Assembly (NCBI GenBank): GCA_018136815.1
Contig: CM030938.1
Location: 248,001 to 312,000 of the forward strand
Length of the DNA stretch: 64,000 nucleotides
Source: Isochrysis galbana
Taxonomy: Eukaryota; Haptophyta; Isochrysidales; Isochrysidaceae
Direction: 5' to 3'
The position numbers were made by a program, and so were the translations under genes. Of the stretch, positions 50,727 to 61,119 are shown in pieces. Under the pieces are notes generated by a model. The model was not told the origin of the DNA and ran no database searches. It saw only the letters and a list, made by a program, of their open reading frames with translations. The first letter of the stretch is position 1. The number at the start of each line of letters is the position of its first letter.

Positions 50727-52175
50727 ATGGACAAGAACAATGACAAGATCTTCTTCTACAACAAGGATGGTGCTGAATGGAGAGCATTCAGGCCCAAGTT
50801 GCTCGCGATGGCCGGCAAGAACGGTTGCCGACGTGCGATGCTCAAGAACAAGACGGAAAGCGTCGATGACGCCAACAAGGACAAGGAAGCCACCCAGGTG
50901 GAACTCAACAAGGCATATGACCTCCTCATCATGTGCATCAAGGATGACAAGCTTGTGGCCACCTTGGATGTGCTCTACACGGATGAGGAGGAAGAGAAGT
51001 ACGACGGCCACCGTGCGTTCAAACACATCGACGAGTTGCACGTGGCGGTCAACACCGAAGACAAGGCTGAAGACAAGAAGATGGAGTATGACACACTCAA
51101 GATGACCAACCTCCAGGAGTTCCCCTCAAGGGAGGAGGTCACCAACCGCTTTGACAACATGTTTGGCATCTTCCAAGGACTCAAGGGCACCGCGCGCGAA
51201 GTCTCCGTCGCCGAGTTGTGCCTCGACATGAAAGCGAGCTTCATTGGATGTGGAGAAGGAGTCCTTCGTGAAGTGGACAAGGCATGGGGCTCCTTGGAAG
51301 TTGAGCACCGCAAGAGGCCTGATATGGTGCACAAGAACCTTGTGGAGGCGGCGGCCATCGCCCATAAGCATGAGGCGGTGCGCTCCACGGTGCGTCCGGG
51401 CCAACGTGCAATGCAAGCGACCAAGACCGAGGATGACACGGATGCCATCAAGAAGGCCTATGAGGCGGGCTTCAAGGCTGGCCAAGGTGGGCGTGGAGGT
51501 GGTAGGAGCAACAACAACAAGGACAAGAAGCCTTGCTCCCACTGCGACCGCATGCACACGGGCATCTGCTGGTCCAACCCCGACACCGCGCACTTGATCG
51601 ATTGGGACAAGGTGCCGGAGGGCCTCCAAGCCAAGATCAAGGCCAACCTCTATGATGCCAAGATGAAGAAGGAAAACAAGCAAAGTGGTGGACGCCTCAC
51701 CTTCACCTGCAACAAGATCTGTGCAACCACGACCAAGAACACCGAGGATGATGCCTTACGCATCCTCATCGACTCGGGCGCCACCGGGGCGGACTACTTC
51801 AACGACATCAGCTTCTTCCCGGACGGCGTGGATGAGACGCGCACGGACATGGTTGAGGTGGCAAGTGGCAAGGCAATCAAGACTTGGGGCACCGGCACCG
51901 CCAAGTTCCTTGCACTTGTGCGCCCCCAAGCCGGTGCACCCCTTGGATGGCATGTGGTCGAGAAGCCCGACGCATCATTTGGTCCATTCAAACGCAACAT
52001 GCTCTCCACCCACAAGGCGTGCTCACGCAATGATGATATGAAGTGCATCATGGGCAAGGTGAATGGCTTTGAACTTCCGGGAGGTGCATTCATGCCTTTC
52101 ACCATGGGTGACGACTCCCAAGGCTTCTATGTGGATGTACGGCCCATCCCCAAGGGCTCAATGTGGCCGACATGA
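50727..52175 (+). CDS. Copia gag-protease ORF, 3' truncated by deletion
   Basis: 482 codons from ATG 50727. A helical gag region (1-230) is followed by a basic Gly/Asn linker, a zinc knuckle of form CX2CX3HX3C (CSHCDRMHTGIC, about 272-283) and an aspartic protease active site (LIDSGATGADY, about 346-356). At about 52146 the sequence jumps to the extreme C-terminus of pol in another frame (ADMMTKPLAANKFTKFRGL, stop near 52240), so integrase and RT are deleted between. This gives a gag-protease product at most. Confidence 0.85.
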   Translation: MDKNNDKIFFYNKDGAEWRAFRPKLLAMAGKNGCRRAMLKNKTESVDDANKDKEATQVELNKAYDLLIMCIKDDKLVATLDVLYTDEEEEKYDGHRAFKHIDELHVAVNTEDKAEDKKMEYDTLKMTNLQEFPSREEVTNRFDNMFGIFQGLKGTAREVSVAELCLDMKASFIGCGEGVLREVDKAWGSLEVEHRKRPDMVHKNLVEAAAIAHKHEAVRSTVRPGQRAMQATKTEDDTDAIKKAYEAGFKAGQGGRGGGRSNNNKDKKPCSHCDRMHTGICWSNPDTAHLIDWDKVPEGLQAKIKANLYDAKMKKENKQSGGRLTFTCNKICATTTKNTEDDALRILIDSGATGADYFNDISFFPDGVDETRTDMVEVASGKAIKTWGTGTAKFLALVRPQAGAPLGWHVVEKPDASFGPFKRNMLSTHKACSRNDDMKCIMGKVNGFELPGGAFMPFTMGDDSQGFYVDVRPIPKGSMWPT

Positions 52176-52299
52176 TGACGAAGCCCTTAGCGGCGAACAA
52201 GTTCACCAAGTTCCGTGGGCTGATCATGGTTCGCATCTGAGATCTTGCTGCCTTGCGAATCCCTCATTTGTTGCCCTTCTCCGGGGGATCAGGTCAAGG

Positions 52300-52860
52300 G
52301 GGGGGTTGAGTCGGTTACGGCGGTTGAGTCGGTTACGGCGGTTGAGTCGTTTGAACGGACAACGGACCGTGCAAGGGTAGAGACCCCTAAGAGACAAGTA
52401 ACAAGAAAGCTTTCGCCACTCATCAAGCTCACTTGGCATGAAGGTCTCGATGAAGTACTTGGAGCCCAACTCAAGGAAGTGAGTGATGGAATCATTCTTC
52501 ACCAAGGAGACTACATCAACAAGTTGGTGGGCACGCACCTCGAAGAGATGACCAAGTACGAGGACACGCTGCGCAACACCGTCGACACGCCATGCAACTC
52601 GTACCTCGGCAAGGACGTCATCGAGGCGCAAGACGAGAAAGAGCGGATCAAGACGGAGCTCGATCCCAAGTTTGGCACCAAGTACCGCGGCCTTGTCGGT
52701 AGTCTCCTCTACGCCGCCGTGGTGAGCAACCCCGACATCTCGTACACGGTGGGCCAACTTTGCCGCGCGATGTCGTTCCCCACCATCCAAGGGGTGCACC
52801 GGCTTGGGGGCGCACAAGTGCAAGGAACTTGGCGGTGCCGGTGCCCCAAGTCTTGATTGC
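52300..52860 (+). pseudogene. Copia LTR piece fused to RT C-terminal block
   Basis: LTR text (GGTTGAGTCGGTTACGG repeats to GCCACTCA) is joined at 52431 directly to pol: KLTWHEGLDEVLGAQ, HQGDYINKLVG, KYRGLVGSLLYAAVVSNPD and SYTVGQLCRAM, the copia RT thumb region. At about 52790 it switches to antisense protease sequence. Confidence 0.8.
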
Positions 52861-53115
52861 CTTGCCACTTGCCACCTCAACCATGTCCGTGCGCGTCTCA
52901 TCCACGCCGTCTGGGAAGAAGCTGATGTCGTTGAAGTAGTCCGCCCCGGTTGCGCCCGAGTCGATGAGGATACGTAATGCATCATCTTGGGTGTTCTTGG
53001 TCGTGGTTGCACATATCTTGTTGCAGGTGAAGGTGAGGCGTCCACCACTTTGCTTGTTTTCCTTCTTCATCTTGGCATCGTAGAGGTTGGCCTTGATCTT
53101 GGCTTGGAGGCCCTG
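52791..53115 (-). pseudogene. Antisense copy of the copia gag-protease junction
   Basis: On the minus strand it repeats 51620-51940 (KANLYDAKMKKENKQSGG, ILIDSGATGADY) almost base for base, including the protease motif. Both ends are abrupt joins to sense RT blocks. Confidence 0.8.
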
Positions 53116-53620
53116 CAAGGGTTCCGCCAAGTCCCGGGCATTGACTTTGACCTCTCGTACTCGCCAACCATCTCCCATGGCGGCTTTCGACTGTTCTGCG
53201 TCATCTCCGTCATCATGTGCACGTACAAGGGCGCCGCCGATGCCATCTCCGCGTACACGCAGAGCGAGTTGCCCCCCAACGAGCGCGTTTGGGTACGCAT
53301 GCCCAAGAACTACCGCAAGTACGATGAACCCAACAAGAACAAATGCTTTGCACACCACCTAGCCATAGCTAGGCCTTGGGTTCACGACGCACATTAAGCC
53401 TTGCATGAAGCCTTGTATGAAGCCTTGCGCTTCTCACCCCCCCTCGTGGTTTTCCACGGGAACTCGGACTCCATGAAGGTGGCGTGCACACCGCTCACAA
53501 ACACCTTGCCCGTCTCGAGCGACATGAAGATGTTGCCCGTGTGGTCTGAGCATGCTCAAGACGTGCACATGATGACGGAGATGACACTTGGCGTAAGCGT
53601 GTCGTCATCCTCCTCATCGG
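53112..53620. pseudogene. RT start, inverted leader and inverted integrase pieces
   Basis: 53112-53330 (plus) encodes QGFRQVPGIDFDLSYSP through MPKNYRKYDE. 53331-53437 is the leader block inverted. 53438-53620 is integrase-tail sequence inverted (matching 49885-49970 and 49630-49660). All are identical or nearly so to blocks elsewhere in the mosaic. Confidence 0.75.
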
Positions 53621-53631
53621 GTGCGAACATA

Positions 53632-54172
53632 CAAGGCCGCTCAGGGAAGAAAACCGAAGATAAAAAAAACGATGGAACTCAGCACCCCCATGTTTATCGA
53701 AAACGAGAAAGGCAGGCTACAACTCAGCAAAGAATTCGGCCTCGTAGCGAAAGCTCTCGGTTTAGCCGAGAGACTCGCATGATGCGACGAGTCACCCCGC
53801 TTCGACTGATACTTCGGATGGGCGATCGACCATAACTACGGACACGCCGAGCGAACGCTCGTGCGCATTAGCACGACGACACCCTGCAACACTTTTGTAT
53901 AGACAGGTCACTCAACAGAACAGGAGGAAGGAGAGGACTTACTGCTGGGGACAGGTGCACCCCGCTTAGCTCGTACCCCCCGCACGACCCGGGCCCCTAA
54001 GTAGAGCACGAGGGGAGTTGCCGCAAGGCAGGGAGTGAGGGAGTGGGAAGAGAAAGGGCGTGGCTTCGTGAGCGTCGTCCAGTGCCACGGGTGAGGTGAG
54101 AATATTAAAAGATTTTTTTTTACAAGGTAGATGTGCAGAGCCGCGCGCGTGGCAAGAATATTAAGAAGTTTT
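53632..54172 (+). mobile_element. 3' part of a target-primed element, two 3' ends in tandem
   Basis: Starts with the conserved C-terminal peptide (RTYKAAQGRKPK ... AERLA, stop at 53781). The family 3' region follows (ACAGGAGGAAGGAGAGG, CCCCTAAGTAGAGCACGAGG, TTGCCGCAAGG, GGTGAGGTGAGAATATT, T-run at 54118). A second, shorter 3' end of another subfamily (GTGCAGAGCCGCGCGCGTGG, AAGAATATTAAGAAG, T-run) ends at about 54172. Confidence 0.65.
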
Positions 54173-54351
54173 TTTCTCTCCCCACACCCGCAACAAGTGT
54201 AGAAATTCGATTTTTTGCAACAAAAGGTGCTTGCTGCAAGCATGTACTTCGCTGCTTGCTGCGCGTGCCGCCTTGTGCATTGGACCCGCTGCCTGCACGC
54301 ACGTACGCACGCCGGCACTCGTAGGCGTTGAAGTGGTCAGTGCCTTCTAGC

Positions 54352-55545
54352 TCAAGTGAGATCGAAGGCGCCGTGATTCTCGGAGGCGAGGCACGCCTCG
54401 AGGATCCGCTGCACGCGACATGCAGCGTCTCCCCACCTCAATACCTCGGCCTCAGCTGCCTGAGGAAGGGACGCGTCCACCGCAGTGTCGGGCTCACCCC
54501 GCGCACTGAGTGCTACGGACACAAAGCGCTCGATCATGCGTACTTCCTGCCAGCATGCTTCCGCTTGCCGTTCCTCCCAAGCCACCTGTCCTGCGCGTCG
54601 AACACGGAAGTGTGCGGGGAGCTGTGGCGGCGGAGAAGCACGCAACTGCACAAGGGAAGTGCCAAAGGTGTCAAGCTCCTGCGGATGTACCCAGTCATCG
54701 CAGCGGAGCACGCCTTCTGAGCAGTGGGCCTCAAAGAAGTCACGCCGCGCTGCGTCGAATCCGCAGTGGAACGAGCCGGTCGCGCCTGACGCATAGATGA
54801 GCATTGCGTGTGCCGAGATGGGCACGCCACGGCACTTGGCGGCGGCACCCGTGAGCTCTTCGCCCCCGCGCGCCGGTGAGTCGAGCTGTCGCGCGCGGTC
54901 GCCGCTCCAATCTATGTGACAGAAGACGCGCGCCGGAAGCTCTCCTCCCGGCGCAAGGAAGGCATCTAAGGCTGCCGCGCAGTACCAGCCCAAGTCGCCC
55001 AGGCAACCAAGCGGCTCGAGAGCCGCGTCTGCACGGATGTTTGAGGTCCAAAATTCGTGGGGCGCCTTGAAGCTAAGGCAGCACGTGGCGCGGCGCACAC
55101 CGCCTAGCCCCGAGAGCGCGCCTAGCATGTCGCCTGTTCGCGGGTGGTGCGGCCACATCTGGCCGTCCATCAGCAGCACACCTGAGCGCTTGCAGCCCTC
55201 AACGAGAGCACGAGCCTCTGCAGCCGATGCGGCGAGCGGCTTCTCGCAGAGGACGTGCAGCCCCTTGCCCGCGGCGAGGCAGCCCCACTCTGCGTGCAGC
55301 GCACACGGCAGCGCGATGTAAACCGCGTCCACTGCGCCTGAGCTGAGCAGCTCACCGTATGAGCCGAAGGCAAACTCTATACCACGCTCGTCTGCCCAGC
55401 GTCGTGCGCGCTCGTGCGAGCGACTCGCGACCGCCACGATCGCGCAAGTGGACGTCTGCTCCGCCGCCCAGCAGATCTTGTCCGCGATGCTCGCCGTGCC
55501 CAGCACGCCCACGCGCAGCCGCCGAGAAGGGGCGGCGGAGGCCAT
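54352..55545 (-). CDS. Gfo/Idh/MocA-family oxidoreductase
   Basis: 397 residues from ATG 55545. The frame is open another 145 codons upstream, with an ATG at 55716, so a longer N-terminus or targeting leader is possible. The N-terminal Rossmann fold begins RLRVGVLGTASIADKI, giving the G-x2-G-x3-A NAD(P) loop. The family EKP motif is present (VLCEKPLAAS), and GQMWPHHPRTGDM plus GDLGWYCAAA match the C-terminal sheet. Nearest relatives by motif are dihydrodiol dehydrogenase/D-xylose dehydrogenase-type enzymes, but substrate cannot be set from sequence alone. Intronless; it converges on the mobile-element block to its left. Confidence 0.85.
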   Translation of the reverse strand: MASAAPSRRLRVGVLGTASIADKICWAAEQTSTCAIVAVASRSHERARRWADERGIEFAFGSYGELLSSGAVDAVYIALPCALHAEWGCLAAGKGLHVLCEKPLAASAAEARALVEGCKRSGVLLMDGQMWPHHPRTGDMLGALSGLGGVRRATCCLSFKAPHEFWTSNIRADAALEPLGCLGDLGWYCAAALDAFLAPGGELPARVFCHIDWSGDRARQLDSPARGGEELTGAAAKCRGVPISAHAMLIYASGATGSFHCGFDAARRDFFEAHCSEGVLRCDDWVHPQELDTFGTSLVQLRASPPPQLPAHFRVRRAGQVAWEERQAEACWQEVRMIERFVSVALSARGEPDTAVDASLPQAAEAEVLRWGDAACRVQRILEACLASENHGAFDLT

Positions 55546-56349
55546 CAGGCCGACAGTGCCGAGTCGCCGAGAGAGGAGGGGCTGGGCTCTCACCGTCGCA
55601 GCCCCCACCCAGCCAGAGATTTGGTTGCTGCAAAAGGGTCCATATTTTTCGGTCGTGGCAGATCGGGACCGGCCACGGCAGTGGTCCGGCAGTGGTCCAA
55701 GATAATGTGCCACCATGGCCTCGCGACTCCCTCTCCCTCCCGGTCCACCAGAGCCCCTACTCCTCTCGCCTCGCGCTATTGTCAGACTTTTGTACAGCCG
55801 TTTTGGGCCCGCTCCACCTGCTGCGACGGTCGTGTGAGAACGACGCGTGCGCGACGGAGCAACGCTGGCAGGGCAGTGTGCCTGCGGTTCTATCTCACCT
55901 GTGGGAGCCCTGCGGCAGCCCGCATAGTGGCTAGGCCAGATGTGTCGGATCAGCCCGATGAAAGCGGGAGTCCTGTCGGCACTCCCCAAAAATAGAACGT
56001 CAAACTTTTGGCAACGAGGGGTATGTTCAAACGGTCAAAAAGTTGGGAGTTGAGTTCGCGTTCGACATTCTTTTTACCACCTACTCCTACTTGTAAACCC
56101 AACTCTCGCCGCTGTGCGGTCTCCACCCGCTCCGAATCATCATCATCCTTCCATCAATCAACGCCTCTCTCCGCTCTCTGGGCGCCCTCCGTCCGCCGCG
56201 CCGCCGCCTCCCGTCCCCCCCGCTCTCTTTTCTCATGACAAAGCTCGTTTCTTTTCTTTTCGGCGTTGATCCACCTCCTCAGTCGGTGCTGGCCACCGCG
56301 CCCCCACTCCCCCGCGCCGCCCCCCCCCTTCCTCCCCACGCGCGGCGTG
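55546..56349. other. Divergent promoter region between oxidoreductase and acetyl-CoA synthetase
   Basis: About 800 bp separate the two start codons, which face away from each other. The oxidoreductase frame remains open to 55989, so part may be its leader. A C/T-rich tract at 56290-56340 precedes the synthetase ATG. No other gene is seen. Confidence 0.5.
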
Positions 56350-58521
56350 ATGGCCCCCATGGAGACTGGCGAGCGAGAGACGGAGATCTACGGCGTGCCG
56401 GAGACCGCGGCGTCGGGCGCGCATTTGCGTGGGATGCACAACTACCTCGCCACTTGGGAGCGCTCCGTCGACGACACGCACGCCTTCTGGGCCGAGCAGG
56501 CGCAGGAGCGGCTCGAGTGGCTGCGGCCGCCCTCTCGCGTGAGCCGTGGCTCGTTCGAGGAGGGTGACGTCGCCTGGTTTGACGATGGGATGCTCAACGT
56601 CTCGGTGAATTGTCTCGACCGCCACCCACCGCAGAACACCGCTATTATCTGGGAAGGCGACGAGGTCGGCGACTGCCAGCGCATCACGTATGGAGAGGCA
56701 CTCGGAGCCACCTGCAAGCTCGCGAACTCGCTTCGCGCGCTCGGCGTGCGCAAGGGCGACCGCGTGTGCATCTACATGCCGATGGTGCCCGAGGCCGCCT
56801 ACGCTATGCTCGCCTGTGCGCGCATCGGTGCAATTCACTCTGTCGTCTTTGCCGGCTTCTCGGCAGAGGTGCGTGGGGGAGGCAGAGGGATGGGGACAGG
56901 CAAAGTGGGCCCAGCAACCGTCTGATGCCCCCGCGACCGTGTCGGCAGGCCCTGCGCGCGCGAATCGCTGATGCCGAATGTAAAGTGGTCATCACTGCGG
57001 ACGAGGGCCTGCGCGCTCGCAAACAGATCAAGCTCAAGGCGACAGTCGACAAGGCACTCGACCACCCTGAGTGCTCGTGCGTGAAAAACGTTCTAGTGCA
57101 CAAGCGCACTGGGGGCGACATCGACTGGGTCTCGGGGCGTGACATCTGGTTGCACGAGGCGATGGCCAACGAACGGTTAGACGACGCGCTCTACCCTCCA
57201 TTCTGCACTCGTCACTGCCGGGTGCCAACGCGCAGCGCCCTCACACGCACCCCCCGCCTCACACTCACCCCCGCTCCTCCTCCGCTACAGGCCGTTTGCA
57301 GCCCCTGAGCCTATGACGGGCGAGGATCCGCTTTTCCTACTCTACACGTCGGGCTCAACGGGGAAACCAAAAGGCATGATGCACACGAGCGCCGGGTACC
57401 TGCTGTGGACGGCCTTCACCCACTACTACACCTTTGACTACCGGCCGGGCGATGTCTACGCATGCGTGGCCGACATTGGCTGGATCACCGGACACTCATA
57501 CATCGTCTACGGCCCTCTTTGCAACGGCGCCACCACAGTCATGTTCGAGTCACTCCCCACGTTCCCGGACGCCGGACGCTACTGGGACCTGGTGCAGCGG
57601 CACCACATCAACTCGTTTTACACCGCGCCTACCGCCATCCGCGCATTGATGAAGTACGGAACAGAGCCCCTCAAGAAGTACGACCGCTCATCGTTGCGCG
57701 TCCTCGGCACTGTGGGCGAGCCCATCAACCCGGAGGCGTGGCGGTGGTACTTTGAGGAGGTCGGGCAACGCCGGTGCGCGGTGGTCGACACTTTTTGGCA
57801 GACCGAGACGGGTGGCCATATGATTACCAACTTGCCCGGCTGCACACCCATGAAGCCCGGCTCCGCCTCGCTGCCCATGTTTGGCGTACGGCCCGTCGTC
57901 GTCGACCCTAGGAGCGGCTCGACCCTCGAGGGCAACGGCGTAGAGGGCGTGCTGTGCATCGGCCAGCCCTGGCCTGGCATCGCGCGCACCATCTGGGGAG
58001 ACCACGAGCGCTACCTCAACACTTACCTCCGCCCGTACCCGGGCAAGTACTTCACGGGTGACGGGTGCCGTCGTGATGAGGACGGCTTCATCTGGATCAC
58101 CGGACGAGTCGACGATGTGCTCAACGTGTCAGGACACAGACTTGGTACAGCCGAAATCGAGTCTGCTCTAGTCACCCACCCCGCATGCATCGAGGCCGCC
58201 GTCGTCGGCATGCCGCATGACGTGAAGGGCCAAGGCATCTTTGCATACGTTGTCCTCCACGATGGGGCCGCCGATTCAGCTGACCTCATCCCCTCGCTCA
58301 AGCAGGCGGTCCGCACGGGCATCGGCGGCATCGCGATGCCAGACTGCATCGTGGTGACACCAGGGCTCCCTAAGACGCGGTCGGGCAAGATCATGCGCCG
58401 CATCTTGCGCAAAATCGCGTGCCGCGAGTGGGACCAGCTCGGCGACGTGTCCACGCTCGCCGATCCGTCAATCGTCGATGTTCTGACACAAAGGGTGGGC
58501 GCCATGTACGCAGGCAATTGA
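56350..58521 (+). CDS. acs: Acetyl-CoA synthetase (AMP-forming), three exons
   Basis: Exons 56350-56868, 56949-57175 and 57291-58521 (introns 80 and 115 nt: GTGCGT...GGCAG, GTTAGA...TACAG; phases 0 and 2) give 658 residues, the normal length. Seen are [20 protein letters not shown], the P-loop-like [38 protein letters not shown], the hinge region [29 protein letters not shown] (split here: [23 protein letters not shown]) and the C-terminal [16 protein letters not shown], whose first Lys after SG is the one regulated by acetylation in bacteria. The enzyme makes acetyl-CoA from acetate, ATP and CoA. The N-terminus has no clear transit peptide, so cytosolic is likely. Confidence 0.95.
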
Positions 58522-58745
58522 GCAGCGCCTCATGGCGAGTGCACGGATGAGCGGGCGTCGAATTACATGTCGAGATTGCCGTGCCATCAGCTGCTTACCT
58601 TCCCAATCTACCTTCAAGCCCTCTCCAATGCATAAGGACGGTGGGCGGCATCCCCCTTATGAGCATGGCCTGGGATTTAGGCTGCCGGTCCGTGTTCGAT
58701 TTCAAGGCAGTATACTTGTGGTAGTGTCCGAAGGTGCTCTGAGCG

Positions 58746-59262
58746 TTACGTATTGGCCTTCAGTGCGCCGTCGAGCACGACGCCCGCAACCCCAGCTGTC
58801 TTCGATCGATCCTCGAAGTCGATTTTGCCTGCCTTCTCAAGCATGCTCCTCCAAATCCGAGTGATGTGTGGCCGATGTAGACGAGTAATGGGCAGCAATG
58901 GCCAAGCAGCAAAACTATCCCCACTTTTGGGCACGTGCATTCCAATCTCCAGTGCCCATATACGTTCGAAAGGATCAGCGCAGCACGATAGAGAGCGTGC
59001 GGAACACGAGTGGGCCAATGAGTGCACAGAGCGGCACAAAACACCATCGTACTTTGCAGTCGACTAGTTTTACTTCCTCTAGTTTGAACTCTTCGGTGTC
59101 ACAATCCTCTCGGATTTTCGTTATTCGCGGTCCTCGCCCTTTCTCTATTAGTAGGCGTTGTTGCAGATGGTTTGCGTGGTATGCACTGTAGAACTTATAG
59201 TGGGACGAGGAGGGAGAAGAGGCAAAATTGAGGCGAGCAGTGATCTCCCCTACTACTTTCAA
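58746..59262 (-). pseudogene. Unrecognised C-terminal coding fragment in two frames
   Basis: A minus-strand frame from 59262 (ARLNFASSPSS, KVRWCFVPLCALIGPLVFRT) stops near 58975. An overlapping frame then carries HVPKSGDSFAAWPLLPITR, LEKAGKIDFEDRSK and TAGVAGVVLDGALKANT to a stop at 58746. The second part has well-conserved-looking composition. It could be a frameshifted relic or the last exons of a gene read with a frame change near 58980. Family not recognised. Confidence 0.4.
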
Positions 59263-59269
59263 CTAAGGT

Positions 59270-59535
59270 CGCGTTCCGTCAAAAGAGGACAATGAGAATA
59301 AAATTTATGTTTACCCCATATGTGTATTTAAATCAATATAAAATGTAAAGATAATCCCAGTCTCGCTTGTATAATGATATATTGAACCATGTAAATGAAC
59401 AGATAAATGGAAAGTTAAAATGTACTTAAAATGTGTAAAGATACATCAATACAAAATACAAAATGTGATTTGTACGCCATTAAATGTGTGATGAGTTGTA
59501 ATTAGCAATCACTTCGACATGCGCACGACGTGCCT
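59270..59535. other. AT-rich island
   Basis: About 260 bp made mostly of A and T (repeated AAAATGTAAAGATA-like words), in sharp contrast with the GC-rich flanks. It starts with GCGTTCCGTCAAAAGAGG, which recurs inverted at 19092-19117 beside another A-run. No gene. Possible AT-rich insertion or tail, or organellar/viral fragment. Confidence 0.5.
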
Positions 59536-60065
59536 ACAAATGCGCGTCATTTGCCGCGGAGAAGGTGCAACTCGAGGTTCCCTTTTTTTTTTCACACCCC
59601 TCCCGTCTACCGTCTATTTGGGTATAAAATTTTATTGACTCCTAACTTGGACACTATTTCTATTGCCACGTACTCAGTACTCCAACGTACCACCCGATTT
59701 AACAAATTCGTCGCGATGCCGGCGTTAATTCATTTGGTGAGCGGCTATTTTTTTCTAAGACGTATACCAAAATGACTATTCACGAACAGGTCTTATTTAT
59801 TGTATTTGTCAGTTTGCACCTCTAAGCTATGTATGTCTTATGGTGTAAAAGTTAATTTTAACATAACCAACTTCAAGCGCTCTCCTCGGCCGACGGCAGG
59901 AAGATTCGCCCAAAACATTCTCCGGTCCCAAGATATCTTGTGGGGGGTCTCTCCGCGCTCCGCGAGGGAAAAGGACGCGATCTCGCTCCGAGATCGGCCA
60001 CGCGCCCTCACACGCTGCCCCGCCGTGCCCTCGGTCCCTCGCCTCCCCCCCCATGGCAGGTTCTT
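59536..60065. other. Intergenic with one shared repeat arm
   Basis: 59561-59590 matches the inverted-repeat arm at 41265-41294 (GGTGCAACTCGAGGTTCCC plus T-run). The rest shows no gene. Confidence 0.45.
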
Positions 60066-60082
60066 TCCTTCGGCGTGCCGTC

Positions 60083-60999
60083 AACCTACTTTTATAAGTG
60101 GGGGTCAATGGGGGCCTCGCGCCCCCCTCTCTCCATCGCGGACACCCCCCGGGGTGGGCCCGTACATTCAACCTCAGCCCCTGCCCTCTGGCGGGGGCTG
60201 GGCAATCAACATCCTGGCCCAGACCCTTCGTGGGCGCGGGCCGCGACTCGCACTCCCACGCCCATACTGGGCCTGCCCTCGAGCTGACTCCCCCCCCTCC
60301 CCTGGTCGCCAGGCATACAGAGGCCGCAGGGAGGCCCCAATGGCCAGCGTGGCAAGCGTGGGAGAGGCAGGGGGGGCCAGGGGCTGAGCCCCAGCCTCCA
60401 CTGCCCCCTGAGCTGCCCTTGCTGGCCCTCTGGGAGCCCCCAAAGGCCCTCTGAGAGCAGGCCGTGGCGCGCCGCATGGCGACGCGCCGCAGGGAGAGGG
60501 GTGGAGGAGAATGGAGAGAGGGAGAGGGGGGGTTTTGCACCCCCCCCGATGGAGTGCGGTAAGAAACGGGCCCCGTTTGCGTTAGCAAACGGGCGAAGGG
60601 GGGCGGCTGGCGACAGGAGGAAGAGAGGAAGGGAGTGGCTCAGGACGTCCTTGTGGCAGGTATCGGGGGGCGCAGTCATTTATTTCTTCGAGGACTGCTC
60701 GCGGCGCGAGCTGTAAGGGCCGTTCTGCTTCTCGACGAGAGGTCCCTCCCCCCCCCCCGGTGTTTTTCCCCGGAGAGTCGGCCGGCGTCGACCGGTCCGC
60801 CTCAATGGGTTTTCCCTCATTGTAACTTGTGGGGAGTTATAATGGGAGCCGGGGGTTTGCGAGGGGGGAGATTTGAAGGGATGCATATGTGTATGTGTCT
60901 GTGCCACCACTTCAAGGCGTGCGGGCAGGTGCGCTGAGGGGTGTCGTGATAGTACCGGGCTAGTGGGAGTAGTGGTACTAACGCTCAGTTGTTTTATTA
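60083..60999 (+). mobile_element. Target-primed-type element with 17-bp target duplication
   Basis: 917 bp between perfect copies of TCCTTCGGCGTGCCGTC (60066-60082 and 61000-61016). It begins AACCTACTTTTATAAGTGG and ends GGTACTAACGCTCAGTTG plus TTTTATTA. It is collinear with the inverted copy at 17893-18840 and serves as the reference for the fragments at 2889, 37217 and 61830. No shared intact ORF between the two full copies. Confidence 0.92.
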
Positions 61000-61119
61000 T
61001 CCTTCGGCGTGCCGTCCGTTGCCTCCGGCCGTTATATTATTCCCCCCCGCGCGCGAGGTTCTCCTCTGCGCGCGGTTCGTTTCCTCCGGCCGTCGTTCGT
61101 TCCCCCCCCCGCGCGCGCT

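Larger units (their letters stand above)
48285..53620. mobile_element. Scrambled Ty1/copia retrotransposon mosaic
   Basis: At least a dozen blocks of one copia element lie head to tail in mixed order and both orientations: LTR piece (48285-48384, minus), integrase core (48418-48644, plus), gag end (48645-48913, plus), integrase tail to RT (50470-48914, minus), LTR (50540-50696, plus), gag-protease (50727-52145, plus), RNase H tail (52146-52240, plus), LTR piece (52300-52430, plus), RT end (52431-52790, plus), protease/gag (53115-52791, minus), RT start (53112-53330, plus), leader (53437-53331, minus), integrase tail (53620-53438, minus). Duplicated blocks are almost identical, so the rearrangement is recent. 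No complete pol is present. Confidence 0.9.

Noticed and set aside
48285-53620. Intact copia retrotransposon
   Set aside because: No frame links protease, integrase, RT and RNase H. Blocks are in both orientations and pol is incomplete.
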